From: Coriolopsis trogii
Lineage: Eukaryota; Basidiomycota; Agaricomycetes; Polyporales; Polyporaceae
NCBI GenBank assembly: GCA_020543525.1
Contig: JAHYIO010000003.1
Location: 248,001-312,000, forward strand
Direction: 5' to 3'
DNA: 64,000 nt
In this document: positions 47,272-59,910 of the stretch, in pieces
Numbering within the stretch: the stretch's first letter is position 1
Layout of the letters: the number at the start of each line of letters is the position of its first letter
Position numbers and translations under genes: made by a program
Notes under the pieces: model-generated
The model's input: the letters and a program-made list of their open reading frames with translations, nothing else
Databases searched by the model: none
What the model was told of the DNA's origin: nothing

Positions 47272-47774
47272 GTAGTTATGCTAAGTAGATGGCACGCATT
47301 GCACGCACATTTGTATATTAGGGACATTAGGACACACTAATCGCATACGACCCGTGTAGAGTACACCGCAGTGAGCGTGGGCTGGCCTGGACAGGCGAGT
47401 GTCGGATGATGGTGCCGGACTGGGCGGGGTTGACGGGCGCCTATGGGCATCGGAGGGCGTCCAAGGGTGATGGGATACGAAACGAGTTGCCTCGACACTT
47501 GGCAGATCTCCGTTCTCTCTCTCTCTCTCCCGCTCGTCCTCGTTGTCCGCTCCCAGCCCGCCCCCGCGTACGTACGGCTGACGACGCTGCGAACTGTTAC
47601 GCGTCTTGGACATCGTCCGCAGTTGGCTTGTCACTGTGATTGCCTCGGTCGCATAGGCGCCTCGCCCAACCTGGTTCTTCTGGCTCCACCGCTTGCTTCT
47701 ATAACACCTACGCCCAGTCACTACCAGCTCGTCCCTGCCGTCCGGGCTTTCGCTCTTGGTCCCTCTTCGTCAAC
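47272..47774. other. Intergenic region before the Smi1-type gene
   Basis: 503 bases with a CT-rich stretch (47510-47560) typical of a promoter or leader. No gene is seen. Confidence 0.4.
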
Positions 47775-49867
47775 ATGAGCTGGCTAGCGAGCCTCTTTTC
47801 AAGCAAAAACACCCGCACTACCAATCGCCGGGCCATGACGTCCACCCACGAGGCATTCAGCCTCCCGACCTCCTCCCCGGGTCAGACCCATCCGGATGCA
47901 TTCAGCGGAGAAGCTATCGCAGCAGCGCAGTACACCCCTACCACCGCTGCATACTCGTACCCTCCCTCTTCTCCCTCTGGTCCCTATTATGATGTGCCCA
48001 ATTCGTACGTTTCCGCCTTTGCTGGCTGCGCTCCGTGTTGCGATACTAACCCCCATACAGCGCCGTCGGTCCCAAAGGGACGTCGATCTTGCCTCTCCAT
48101 AACGCGGTACCAACTGCAGGACACCCATACCCCCCTCTATCTAACACATGGAACCGGCTCAGGCAGTGGCTCGAGAGGGAATACCCGGAACTGGGCGATA
48201 CCCTCAACTATGGCATCCTTCCCCAGGACCTCGCGCAAATCGAGATGGCGTTCGGCTTCTCACTCCCCCAGCCGGTGCGGGAGTCGTATCTCTGTGTGGA
48301 CGGACAGGAGCCGGAGAGCTCTGCGGGGTGCTCAGAGGGGCTCTTCTTCGGACTGACGCTCCTCCCGCTCGAGGACGTCCTGGAGGAGTGGCGGTTCTGG
48401 CGCGAGGTCGACGACGACCCGGCTACAGGTGCGAACGCGAGTCTGAGGGAGCTCATGGACTCGATACCCGCCGGATGGGTGCGGAAGGAGTACTCGTGTC
48501 GGGGATGGATCCCGCTCGTGGCGGATAAGGCTGGCAACTATCTCGGGATCGACATGAACCCTGGAGAAGGCGGTGCGGTCGGCCAGGTCATCGTGTTTGG
48601 CCGCGATTTTGACACGAAGGTCGTCATGTGGCGCGGAGATGGGCCTGGAGGATGGGCAAAGTTCCTGGCTGGGTTCGTCGAGGACTTGGAGAGCGGCGAG
48701 GGCTTCGAGTTGGGCGGTCATGAAGGCAGTGAAGGGAGCGAAGACTCGATTGGGTACGAGAGCTACTTCTTTGACGGCGTTGGTGGAGGACAGGGAGACA
48801 CAGGCGGAGACACCGGTACTGGCGGCTTGCGGTTAGCTGGTGAGTACAAAGGCTGGAGCGTTCTTGAGGCATGGGCGGACAAGAGCGTCCGGCGTTGGGT
48901 GGATGCTGGCATTGTGCCGGAGAGTGTCATGCAGCCACCTGAGAAACCCAAGGTATGTACAATCTCATATGCCCATCGCGACAGCCCTTTATACCCCCTA
49001 TAGGAAAAGCCGACGCTGGAGGCCATACAGACCGCCTCCTCCAGCTCCGCCGGCGCCGAGGTTGCCATCTCAGTCCTTGGCGACGAGGAGAAGGAAACAA
49101 GTGCGTTGGACGAGTCGTCAATGCCTACACCATTAGGGAACGTCACCAACTTCTCCGCGGCACGACAACTACCGACCATCTCCGTCACCAAGCCTCCTGC
49201 TCCCATGCCTGTCGACCTCCCTTCACCAAGCAACCTAACACCTGATGACGAGGTCGGGAGTCAGTTCCCACTGCAAAATGACATTGAAGGGAACCCTGTG
49301 GTGGACGGTTCAACTTCCGTCGTTCCCCTCACGGCAGTCCCCCCGCGCAAAACAAGGTCACGATCACCCTCTCCGAAGCACACCATGCAGACGTCAGACT
49401 TGGTCGACTCCCCTGATACCATGAAGCCTGTCGGGCTGCCCCCGTCTGTGCCAGATCTTCTTGTGGACGATGTGACGCTCGCTGGTCCTTCGCATTCGGA
49501 GGCCACGGGGTCGTCCGTGAAGTCGGAAGATTCGCCCGTGCTCATTGATGCTGCGGACGTATCCTCACATCAGGACCCCGATACCACGATCCGTCTGGTT
49601 GGCGGCGGCGGCGTGGCCGGCATGACGGAGGACCCCCTCCAAGCCGACGGCGTGCTCGTGGATGAACCTGAGACCGAGGTCGTTGACGCAGACGCAGACG
49701 CCGGGGCGGACACAGCCTCGATCCGGTCGGTGGACTCCAAAGCGTCGACGGCGAGTAAGAGGCATCACAAGAAGAAGAGCAGTATCTCTGTCGGGCTGAA
49801 GAAGCTCGGCCAGCTGGGGGGCAAGCGGAGAGCGGACTCTGTGACATCAACGGACTCGAAGCAGTAG
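47775..49867 (+). CDS. Smi1/Knr4-type cell-wall synthesis regulator
   Basis: A scaffold that links the cell-wall integrity pathway with glucan and chitin synthesis. The start gives MSWLASLFSSKNTRTTNRRA and a disordered Ser/Pro/Tyr region. After an intron comes NTWNRLRQWLEREYPELGDT, NYGILPQDLAQIEMAFGFSL, then PLPLEDVLEEWRFWREV-like residues and RGWIPLVADKAGNYLGIDMN with PGEGGAVGQVIVFGRDFDTK. These blocks are the Smi1/Knr4 (SUKH) domain, at about residues 100-270. The C-terminal half is long, acidic and Ser/Thr-rich, and the basic end reads HHKKKSSISVGLKKLGQLGG. About 660 residues, two introns. Fungal Smi1 proteins have the same folded core and disordered tails. Confidence 0.92.
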
Positions 49868-50848
49868 TGAGGTCTTAATCTGGAACGTGAGGGCACGGTC
49901 TGTTTTGCTTTTCGCTGTATTTCCTTTTCCTCCTTTCGCGGCGGCGATCGGGTCACCTTCTGGGGCTTGCGGCGAGCGCGTGGAGCTGGGCTCGGGTTTT
50001 GTTCCTTCGTAAACGTTTGGACGTTCATAGACTATGCTCTTATAACTCAACGTATGTCTCCCTGGCGTCTGGTACCTCCCTCGTTCGCAGCACCTGTCGC
50101 TTGTTACCGTCACGCGTACGCTTTCATTCGTTTGTGCAGACTCAGCTGTTTCGCCTCACATTCTCCCTCTCTCTCTCGATACCCGTAGTTATACACATAG
50201 TGAAACGTGCAGGTGATGGCTGAGTTGTGAGCAGCGACCGAGGGCTGCTAATGCAAGGGCTGCACAAATAATTATTAGGCACATGTGCTCATCGTTTACC
50301 GTTAGGACTGGGTTTGTTGGTTAGTAGATGCAAGTCTTTTTGTTCCCGCTCCAATGCGGCTCAGGCAAACACTACACATACCTAGGAATATCAGTGTATC
50401 AACCATCGAAAGAATGGAGGCTGTGATATTTGGCTGGACAATCTCTCTATGGGTCTTCGACCTTGGTGTCTGAATCGGTAGCGTACGAGGCCTTAGGCTC
50501 TGAATACCTGATGGCTATGGCTAAGCGATGCGTGGGAAGCCCGCTGAACATAAATGGATGCCATATTGGGAAAAGCACGCTCTCGGGAACTTCCGACGTA
50601 CCTCTTCCCCATTGACCTCGACTTTGACCTCCTGGTTAGTGCCTGCTGCCTCCTCCTCTACGCTCTCTGTTTCTCTGTTCCACACTTCGGGTGGCGTTCC
50701 GCATTGTAACAACTGCCGCGGAATACTCCTTCTCTCACAGGACAGTCTCTACGTGCGTTCGAAACCAGCGGAGTCTTCAGCCACACACGCGACTTCCCCG
50801 CATTCCTGTCACAATTTCTCTCCGTCTTGGCTTGTCTCACACGGAACT
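49868..50848. other. Intergenic region before the Vid21 gene
   Basis: 981 bases without a recognisable gene. The region holds the Smi1 3' end and the promoter and leader of Vid21. Short frames on both strands show no family. Confidence 0.4.
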
Positions 50849-53800
50849 ATGACGCCTCAGGCGGAGAAATCGGCGGAGAATCTTGTTGAGGAACGCGTAC
50901 AGCAGCTGCAGTGAGTCTCTGTATTTCTCTGCGCCCCTCCTTACCCACTCATTACTCCGTATGCGTCTTAGGGAGATCAGCAGGCGTCGGAATGAGCTGC
51001 TTCGCGAGATGTATCATCTCATACAGAAGAGGGACAACCTTGGCTCCGTTATTGCTATTGAGGAAGACGTGGAAGATGACTTGCAGACATTCCTGGACAG
51101 GTTCGACCTGCAGAGACAGTGAGTGCTTTCCTTGTGTGGCAAGATGCCAATGGTGCACCTGTGTTGAAACACGCTTGTAGCCCGGAGTCGGGTCAGATTG
51201 GTACCTTGCTGGAAGACGAGGTCGCACTCCCGGAGACTCCTCCCGCGTATTCCCCCGTTGGCGGAATGGAGCGTGAACTTACCCCCGAGATTCAAGCTAA
51301 GCCGGAGCCCGAGGTGCACGCCGTGTCGGACTCGCCCATCTCCGAGCCCCCCGCGTCACCTCCCACAGTCAAACATGAGGAGCAGGCAGAGCTGCTGTAC
51401 CCCGAGACTTCCCAGACGGACATTCCCATGGACGTCGACCAGTCCGTTCTCCCTGCCCCTCCCCATGCAGAGGAGGAGGATGCTCATTCTGAGGACGAAG
51501 AGATTGTGGAGAGCATGACCTCGCCCGAGCCGTCTGAGGGACTGCAGACGGCGCCGCAATCTCCGGACGCTGGTCAGGAAGAGACAGTTCCAGCAGATCC
51601 CGCCAAGTCCCCTACTCCGCTCGAGAGGCTCTCCCCCTCTCCTCAGATTTCGTCTATCCGTCCCTCGCCTGCGCGTCAGTACCCATCCATCGCACGCGTC
51701 GCGACACGCGAGCCCTCAGCACCTAGAGCGTCAGCACCTCCCGAGGAGCGCTTCCAAACACCTCTGTCACCTCCGGCCCGTGCTAGGGAGGGCGTGGTCA
51801 AGGCAGAACCGTTGGAGGACGAGGTCATGTATGACACCACGGTCGAGCCTACAGAACCTCCGCCGCCGCCGCCTCAGGACGAACCGCGCGGCCGGCCGGG
51901 GGTCTCGGACACTTTCCAGATTGTCAAGGAGGCCAGCGAAGATCAGATCATGGACATTCTTGGTCCATCGCAAGCGCGGTCGTCAGCCCCTGCCGATGAC
52001 TACCGTCATTCTGCTGTGGAATACTCTATCCCCCTGCCAGCTATCGGGCAGGATGCGACTTTCGCGTTCGAGGAAGGGGTCGGCGAATTTGTGGAGGCTG
52101 CTCCTCCAGCTGCGCCGTATGGTCCTGATCCGCCTTACCCGCTGCCTCCGGCAAACCTGTTACCTATCGAGTTCTCGCGCCGGAAGACGTCGAAACGCAA
52201 GCGCGACAAGGAGAAAGGGGAGGTCAGGGAGTGGCAGCCTATGCTGCTTAATAAATGGTCCGCTCTCATGAAGGCGAACGGTGTGCATGCCAAGTTGTCT
52301 AAGGCGGCTAAGATCTTGAGCACCCGAGACTGGACTGTACGTCTTTATCACTTCGAGATCTGACAGGAAAGCTCAGAGTCTGATACGGCTTTGGTAGGTC
52401 GGTATCACAGAGCTCCGACTCATCCGCGTGTTCGAGCGGATCGAGAAACTCAAGGAGTCGAACCAGTGGAGCTTCCGACAACCTAAGAAGCAGCGCGGCC
52501 TGGGTGGTTTGGCAAAGACTCATTGGGATTATGTCATGGACGAAATGGTGAGACCAGCCTTGAGTAATGCAACAGAGCATTGACCATACCGTTCTCTCTG
52601 ATAGAGATGGATGAGGACAGACTTCCGTGAGGAACGGAAGTGGAAACTGGTACTCGCCCATACTCTGGCCCACGCAGTCGTCGAGTGGCACGAAGCGGGT
52701 ACGTTGGAGGAGCGCCTGCGGCGGGGGATCGTTGTCCTCTGGAAACCCCCTCCGCTTGAGGACACGGAGATGGCGGACGCGAGCGAAGGCGAACATGCCG
52801 ACGGACCGTTCCAAGATACGGACGAGAATGGGGTCGACTCTAGGGAGACGGGCACTCCGAACGATGGTTACGCGAGCGACGACGAGAGCGACGATGAACA
52901 GGAGAAGGAGCCGCTCGAGGGTGTCGACGTCCTCGAGCCTGGTACGGCTCTTCAGGAGGCGCTCCAGCAATTGGAAGATCAAGCGGCTACCACAAACGCG
53001 CCTACGGGTGGTCAGACTGGCGTGCCTGTGAAACCGAAGCTGGAGGAAATCGAGGACCTTACCGCATTGGGAAGTCATGCTAGCTCTCAGGCCCAGAACG
53101 CCATGGACGTGGATGAGAGCAAAGCCGAGAAGAAGGGTGCTTCCCGGTCTGCTGGAGCGACTGGATCCAACGCGAGCCCATCTCAACTGCAGGGAGGACT
53201 CAAGCCTTCCTCCAAGAACCCCATATTGGCTGGTCCAAGCAAAGAGGGCGATCCGGGACATGGGAAGGCGAAGCACAAGGTCAGCCAGTATGCCGCCCTC
53301 CGAGAACACATCATATACTCGGACGTCGACAAACTGTTCGTCGACTTGGACGACATTGACCTTGTCAAGAGCATGTCGGAATTATCCACAGACGATCCGT
53401 TCGCAGCTTCTGCGCCTCCTCCCGTCCCCCATGACCTGTCTGAGATCTTCCCTGACCTTCAACCCTATGGCATGTTCGACGTCGCACCGCCGATGGAGGG
53501 TCGCAAGAAGGGAGAGCGGAGGAGCGATAAGGATGATCCCAACAAACGCGCCGAGGACACCACATATACGAAGCTTGTGCCAATGAGCAAGTATATGACC
53601 ATCAAGCCGGCTGTCGTGAACGTCCTCAAGCCAGCTATCTACTTCAAGGACGATCATTGGTTACCGATTGAACCAACGCCCGTCTTTGCCGACGTGGAAG
53701 TCCCCTCTGCTCGACCACTCGACGATAATCTATGCGGTGACTACCCAGTCTCACTACTTTCCCTATCGGTTTACTGACTTTGCGATGTAGCACTATTTGA

Positions 53801-55403
53801 GGGCAAACCGAACCCGCCTGCCGGCCACTCGTCACTCATGAATCTCCCTGCGAGAGACGTTCGGAAGCGGAACACGGACCATCACAATGACTCGATCGCT
53901 TGGACACCTGCAGAGGACAACCTCCTCAAGCAAGTGGCGGAGAGGTACCCCTATAATTGGAACCTCATCGCGGACGTCTTCAACTCCTCGCGAGTCACCA
54001 TCTCGACGGACAAGCGGACTGCTTGGGAATGTCTGGATCGCTGGCGCGAGAAGTTTAGCGCGCAAGCGCGTGCGGATACTGAGGACAATACTCCATCTAC
54101 ATCTGCGTCTGCGTCCGCGTCACACATGACGACGAGAGGCTACAAGAGGACGGCCACGCAGGCTTTGGCGTCTGGTAGCGGGTCTGGCAACGCGAACTCA
54201 AGCGAACCTAGGAAGAAACGTCGTCACACTACGATGCATGACATCTTGCGCAAAGCGGCCAAAAGGAGAGAAGCAGTACAGAAGTCCAGCGGTAGGATCC
54301 TCGGTTGCTTTCGAATCATTTGACATTGATAATCCCCATTTTCTCAGCTGCTCCCCGAGCCAAACCCTCCGTTGTCCACGACACTCATGGTCAATTCACG
54401 AAGATGCCTCGGCTTACGCCTGCTGAATTGAGTCGAATGAAAGCCGAGAAGGAGGCGAGCGACGCTCAACTACTCTTAAAACGCCGAAATGACGAACTTG
54501 CTCGACAGCATCAGGCACGAGAACAGCAACGCGCACAAGGCGCGCCGCTGAGTGGGGTGAGTTGATCGCCCTGCGAGCGACTACGTTTGTTCATGGCTAC
54601 TTCTAGCAACAACCGCAGCCACAGCAGCAGTTGTTGTCCGCGCATGGATCGCCGAACGGGGTGGGCAGACCCGCGAACCCTGCCCAGATGCAGCAATTGC
54701 GTGCCGCACAAGTCGGTATCTCTCAACAACAGCAGCAACAACGGATCGCCGCCGCGCTCGCCGCCAACGCAAGTACGCGGATGTCGCCTCCGCAGCTGGC
54801 CCAAGCGGCGCACTTCCGCGCCGTGTCGCAGGGGCAGCCCCAACCCCAAGCTGGTGCTCAGGTGCAAGCTCCCGCCCAGGCTCAGACTCAGGTGTCTACA
54901 CAGGCGCAGGCATCACATGTGCCCAGCGCCGCCGCTGCACTCGCCGCGGCGGCGCCGGCGTTGAGTGCGGCCCATCTATCACCTTCGTTCGCCGCGCGGA
55001 CGGCGAGCTCGTCCCCGGGAGCGCCGCACCAATCGCCGCCGGTAGCGGCGGCGAGTCCTGCGAACGCGAGTGCTGTGGCCCGTCCGCCGTCTGTGCCTGG
55101 ACAGCCTGTGCAGATGAACCCGATGATGCAGATGACGAACATGGCGGCTGCGCAGTACTACCTCATGCATGGGATGCAGGGGGGGCGGATGACCCCAGAG
55201 CAGATCACGGCTATCCTGCAACAGGTACGTTACGTGTATGGCGTGTTGTGAGTTGGCGGGGTTGGCACTGGGCCTGACGACTTGCTTGTTTGATTCAACA
55301 GCAGATGAGACAGCATCAGCAGCAGCAGCCACAGCAGTATGCACCACATGCCCAACAGGCGCAACCGCAGAACCCTCCTAATGCCAACTTTCCTCAGTCG
55401 TAA
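50849..55403 (+). CDS. NuA4 scaffold subunit Vid21/Eaf1 (HSA and Myb/SANT domains)
   Basis: Platform subunit of the NuA4 histone acetyltransferase, in the nucleus. Nine exons give about 1,350 residues. The start, MTPQAEKSAENLVEERVQQL, leads into a coiled coil (EISRRRNELLREMYHLIQKR). A long acidic Pro/Ser-rich segment follows. The HSA helix reads GLAKTHWDYVMDEM then RWMRTDFREERKWKLVLAHT, followed by SQYAALREHIIYSDVDKLFV. The Myb/SANT domain is SIAWTPAEDNLLKQVAERYP then NWNLIADVFN and WECLDRWREKF. Then RKKRRHTTMHDILRKAAKRR and a C-terminal Gln/Ala-rich tail (QQPQPQQQ, AAALAANAS) ending NPPNANFPQS. The order N-coil, HSA, SANT, Q-rich matches Vid21/Eaf1. The start ATG follows a long leader without other in-frame ATG. 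Confidence 0.9.
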
Positions 55404-55673
55404 GGCATAGATGTCGTATTTGGAGTCTCTCTTGAACATGCTATCTGGCTTTCCACACATATTGTACTCCTGTCTCTTCATCACATGTATATATCTTAGG
55501 TAGAGGTTCGTCGCATGTCGCGCTTTTATGACACTAGTACTGCAGGCACCTGGTGTGCATATAAAACCAAATACGGGTGCATGACGTATGTGCTCGGCAT
55601 GGCGTTCCTATGCTTGCGCGCAGGCTATGTACCTTCAGAACGAACACTTGTTCGCATACCACCACCATACACC

Positions 55674-56067
55674 ATGTCATCTGGAAAGACAGCAGAGGTA
55701 GGAGAGCCAGACCCCAGGCCTAGGGACGTCAGAACGTAACATTGCACATTGCAGGATTCCGTCTGGAAGTCCCGAGAACAAGCTGCTGAGGCGCAATACG
55801 CTCGATCGAAGGTATGTATATATTCTCGAGTACGGTTGCAGGCCTCGGTCGGCGACACCTCGACTATCGTCGACTCATGTTGGTACTCACAACTACTTGA
55901 TACACCAGGAGCAGGAGCAGCTCAGAGCTATCGCGGATGAGCTTGCGAAGAAGGAGTCGCAGTCCTCCAAGCCAGCCTCGGACCCCCGTGACAAGGATTT
56001 TGAGGGAGGGTTCGGCGGGCAGGAGGATCTAGAGGATCGCTATGCCACCACTCTCGGCGAGCATTGA
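55674..56067 (+). CDS. IF1-like protein (mitochondrial ATPase inhibitor family)
   Basis: Three exons encode 79 residues. MSSGKTAE joins DSVWKSREQAAEAQYARSK, then EQEQLRAIADELAKKESQSS and a tail ending RYATTLGEH. The central helix matches the conserved IF1 core, where animal and yeast inhibitors have KREQAEEERYFR or KRERATEDFFVR followed by REKEQL. IF1 binds F1-ATPase and stops ATP hydrolysis when the membrane potential falls. The predicted start has no mitochondrial presequence. An upstream in-frame ATG at 55515 would add about 53 residues that do not look like a typical one either. The protein could act outside mitochondria or be only IF1-like. The C-terminal acidic tail is not a usual IF1 feature. 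Confidence 0.55.
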
Positions 56068-56740
56068 GACGAGGTGATCAAGGGCTCATGCTAGTGTACG
56101 CAGAATGAGGAAATTGTAGCGGATTTCTGTATTAGTCGGTGGAGGTTGTAAACGACTGTGCACTATGCACCCTTGCGATTCAGGACTAAGATTCAGCATG
56201 CGAGTGTTGTTGCATGCAATACGGCGGGATCTGCCATAAAAGGCATTGGCGCGCCGTATGATAGAGTTTTTGCTGAGATCTGAGATCTACGCGTGGACAT
56301 CCCCACGCGCCTCGCTCGCTCTCCTCGGGTTGGTCTGCGACGGCCACCAATCCTCTTACCCTCAGATCCTACCCTCAGATTCTCCTGGACCTGCTTCTCC
56401 CATCACCGTTATCTGCCCTCAAAGCGGTGCGTTCACAACGCCACAGCAAATTGGCACAAGAGCTGGGAAACGCGCGCGAAGACGCGGTGCTGCAGCTTTG
56501 ACTTTCATCGGAGACTGTCGAGGTACGCCTCATGGTGGCTTTGACCGCGCGCGATGGATATGAATGACCAATAAGCCGCAGCCCGTTCTTCTCTTCGCGC
56601 GGTGTTCCCTCTGCGTCGACGGGACCCTGCACGGGTCCGATCGTCAGGAAGCCTGAAGGTGTCCATACGCTTCCACTCTCCCATGCATAATCAGTCATAA
56701 ATGCCTCTCATACGCTGCAGGGTGAGTCTTCTCACCATCC
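56068..56740. other. Intergenic region before the CCCH gene
   Basis: 673 bases. ATAAAAGG at 56236-56243 is a possible TATA box for the CCCH gene, which would give a leader of some 450 bases. An ATG at 56701 could splice to the gene in phase, but the intron would be only 30 bases, too short. No separate gene is seen. Confidence 0.4.
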
Positions 56741-59276
56741 ATGCCTCCTCAGCGACCAACCAGCCGCTGTCAGTATTACGATCAGGACACCGGCGCACCC
56801 ATCAATGGTGGCTGCCGGCGCGGGCCCGACTGTCACTTCGTCCACCCTTCAAGTCAAGCGGACTGGGATCGAGCGAAGAGATACCAGTCTCGCGAGGGAG
56901 GGCATTCTGGGCGCGATAGCCGGGGCGGCCACAACTCTAGAGACGCGAGCAGAGGTCGTGGAGGCGCCGACTACGATGACTCCTGGAGCAGAAGAGACAG
57001 AGATTCGGCACCGTTGAGGACGAGCGCAAACGCCCTTCCCACCGGTCCACGCAGGCAGAGCGAGTCCGCGAGCACGTCTGGCTGGGGTAGCAGGATTGGG
57101 GGAAGTTCATGGTCTACCACCGACGACACCACTAATGCCGCAGCATCGTCGTCCGTCCGAGATCCCGCGCCGCAGGCGTCCAGCAGCTCCGATTGGCGTT
57201 CTACCTTGCCTTCCGTCAATGGATGGGGAGAACCGACGGGTGGAGGCTGGGGTGAGTCTACGAGCGGAGGTTGGGGAGAGCCCACCGGTGGTGGATGGGG
57301 AGAACCGTCCGCAACGTCGCAGGATCCTCCTCCCCCGCCTGCACCGGTCGTTCCACCACCTCCCCCGCCCGCAGCTAAACCTCCACGCCCTCCCCCTCCC
57401 CTCGTTATTCCTCCGCCAGCCCCCGCGCAAGCTGGGTACACCCCCAGTCAGCAATCACCCCGGCGCTCGAATCCGGCACACTCTCCCGAGTACCCCTTTG
57501 CCACTCCGCGCTCCCCAAATCGCAGTCCCGAGCAGGACAGGGACCCGCGCAGAAGGAATTCTATCCAGTCCACATTCGAGTCTCCTGCAAGCTATGCCCA
57601 TGTCCCTGCGTTCGTGGAGAAGGAGATGCGGAGGGAACAGGACAACATGCGGTTGGCGCCCTGGGGCGTCTACGTGCCTATTGCGACGGCAGGGCCAGAG
57701 GGAGCCTTGCCTTCAAGTGCTTTGTCGCATCCCAATCCGTTCGCGTTCCCGGAGTACACGCCCGCGGAGGGCATGGAGGCGTCCCAACCGGCGCAAGAAG
57801 AAGGTGCCATCCTTGATGGTGACGTCGAGATGGCTGAGGGCAGTCAGTCGCATTCTGGACAAAGTACCCCGGTGGCGCGGGAGGTTCCCGACGGGCTTCT
57901 ACCCAAGTGGAAAGATTATCTCCGGTGCGTGTCATTTCCACTGCCCTTCGTGCTGTCCATTGATATGTGTGCTGCAGGACGCTCTCGAAGGCCGTCCTCT
58001 ACGACAATCTGGTCAGTGAACTTGAAGAAACGCGCCAGAAAGAGCACCGACTGCATCGTTCGGCCGCATACAGCAGCGCGTCGCTCACGGCTGTCCACGA
58101 CAAGCTGTCCAAGATCGAGCGCGAGACCGAGAGCAAAATCCAACGCGTGCAGAAGAAGCGGGATGAATGCATCGAGCGGCTCACGCGCTATCCCATTGAA
58201 GGACTCCCCGCGCTCTCCGCCGGCGACCCGCGTGCCAAAGAGGTGGAGACGATCCGTGCGTACGTCGCAGAGACCAAGGCGTGGATCGAGCAGATCCGGC
58301 CCGCTGTCGAGACGTGCCAGAAGAAGATCCGGGTAGCACAGGAGGCGCGCGCGCGTATCGAAGCGGAGAACGAGCGCATCCTCGAAGAGCGGAAGGCTCG
58401 CGAGGAGGAGGCGGCCGCGCGTGCGGAGAAGACGGCGCATGCTGCAAAGTCGTCCAGCTCAAAGCCGAAGCGCGTGGAGGAGATCGGGACGAAGCTCGAG
58501 ACTCTCGAGGAGCGTATGACGGACCTGGAGTACCTGTTTGAGGAGTCGGTGGAGAGGAACATGTCGGCGGCGGCGGCGGTCGAGCGGCGGCTGGCCGAGC
58601 TGGGGTATCGCAAACCGCGCGAGCCGATGCCCAGGCCGACAGAGGATAGCGAGGTGCCGTTCGAGCCGCCGCCGGTGCCAAAGTCGAACGAGGAGCTCAC
58701 GGAGGAGTGCGAGCGGTTGCAGAAGCAGCTTGCAGAGTGCGAAGAGCTCTTTGCGCGTGGGCTCAGACAGCTCGACGACTGGCGGCAGCGGCACTTCACG
58801 AAGGAGCGCAGCTACCACGAGCTCGCTACGGACCATGCGAGCCTGCAGCTTGCCGTGGACGAGGTGCGCGCGTCCTTCCTTCCTTCTCTAGTCTGTGCTG
58901 ACGCTGAACGATGCGTTTTTCCTTGTGCTATGCGCAGCTTTTGGTGGCACGTGCACGCCACGCTGAAATGCTCGAGAAGCAGAACGCGCAGATCGCAGAG
59001 ATCAACGAGCTCGTCGACCGCTTCAAGGCGACGCACCTCCTCCCGCACGCGCCCCCGCCCACGGCAGACGAGATCGCGGCGGAGCTCGTGCCCGATATCC
59101 TGCCCGAGCTCCGCGCGACCGTCCAGCAGGGGATCGGGAAGCTCAAGCTGGGGGTGGACGAGGCGCTGCAGCACCAGCAGGACATCCTCTCCAGGCAGAT
59201 ATACATCGTGGTGGAGAACGCACAGAAAGTCGTGCATATCTTGAAAGGGTACGCGGACGAACAGATGGGGAGATAG
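56741..59276 (+). CDS. CCCH zinc-finger, Gly-Trp-repeat and coiled-coil protein
   Basis: Three exons give about 800 residues. I recognise the parts but not an experimentally known orthologue. MPPQRPTSRCQYYDQDTGAP holds C10 of a CCCH finger continuing with C25, C31 and H35 (CRRGPDCHFVH), spacing x14-x5-x3. An Arg/Gly/Asp/Ser-rich segment (REGGHSGRDSRGGHNSRDAS) leads to a repeat with GWGEPTGGGWGES units (57215-57312). Pro-rich PPPPPAPVVPPPPPPAAKPP follows. The second half is a long coiled coil (YDNLVSELEETRQKEHRLHR, RVEEIGTKLETLEERMTDLE, EECERLQKQLAECEELFARG), ending VVENAQKVVHILKGYADEQM. CCCH plus RG-rich plus GW repeats suggests RNA binding and possibly contact with small-RNA machinery. This is inference. 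Confidence 0.75.
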
Positions 59277-59378
59277 TGAGTGGTGTGGGGTTCGGTATAC
59301 GTATGGTCTCATGTTCCCTTATGTCCTCATGTGCGAGTTTATTGTTCGCCTCTTATGGTAGGGTCGGGGTCATGCCCT

Positions 59379-59443
<65 letters not shown>

Positions 59444-59910
59444 GATTGTCCGGAATCCTCGAGCTCGTTATCTAGCTGTGTGCTCCACCATCGCTGTTCT
59501 CGGTCGATGCTCTGTTGTGTGTTGTCTTACGGTTATCCTGGATGTACGTTTGATACAAGGTAGTCCACAATGTTCTGTTCTGCTGTGTAGAATATGATTC
59601 TGTACTAGGGAATACCAAAGGAAACATCTAATTGAACATAATGTTGTGCAAAAGCGCTTGACCCGCCCCCCAGAAGAGAGGGACGTATGCCCACTCGTGA
59701 TAGTTCGCCACGGCCTTATTGCACACCTCAGCATACCACTTAGCTGGACGTAGGAGACGAAAATGACAAGTGCGAATGTCGGACGCGACGTATGAACAGG
59801 AGCTATGCGGGATTATTGAGACCAGAACAGGATGAGACAACTGCTGAGAAAGGGATAAGTTATGTATGAAACCATAGTCCATGAACAGAGAGGGAAAAGT
59901 AGGAAATTGG
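59277..59910. other. Convergent intergenic region with CT microsatellite
   Basis: 3' space between the CCCH gene and the minus-strand prenyltransferase gene. It holds the (TC)n run at 59381-59439. No gene is seen. Confidence 0.5.
59381..59439 (+). repeat. (TC)29 microsatellite
   Basis: An uninterrupted TC dinucleotide run of 59 bases. It probably varies in length between strains and may be in the 3' leader of either convergent gene. Confidence 0.95.

Noticed and set aside
56701..56752. Alternative upstream start MPLIRC for the CCCH protein by splicing
   Set aside because: The frame fits, but the intron would be 30 bases, too short for a fungal spliceosome. The ATG at 56741 lies in a good context before the finger.
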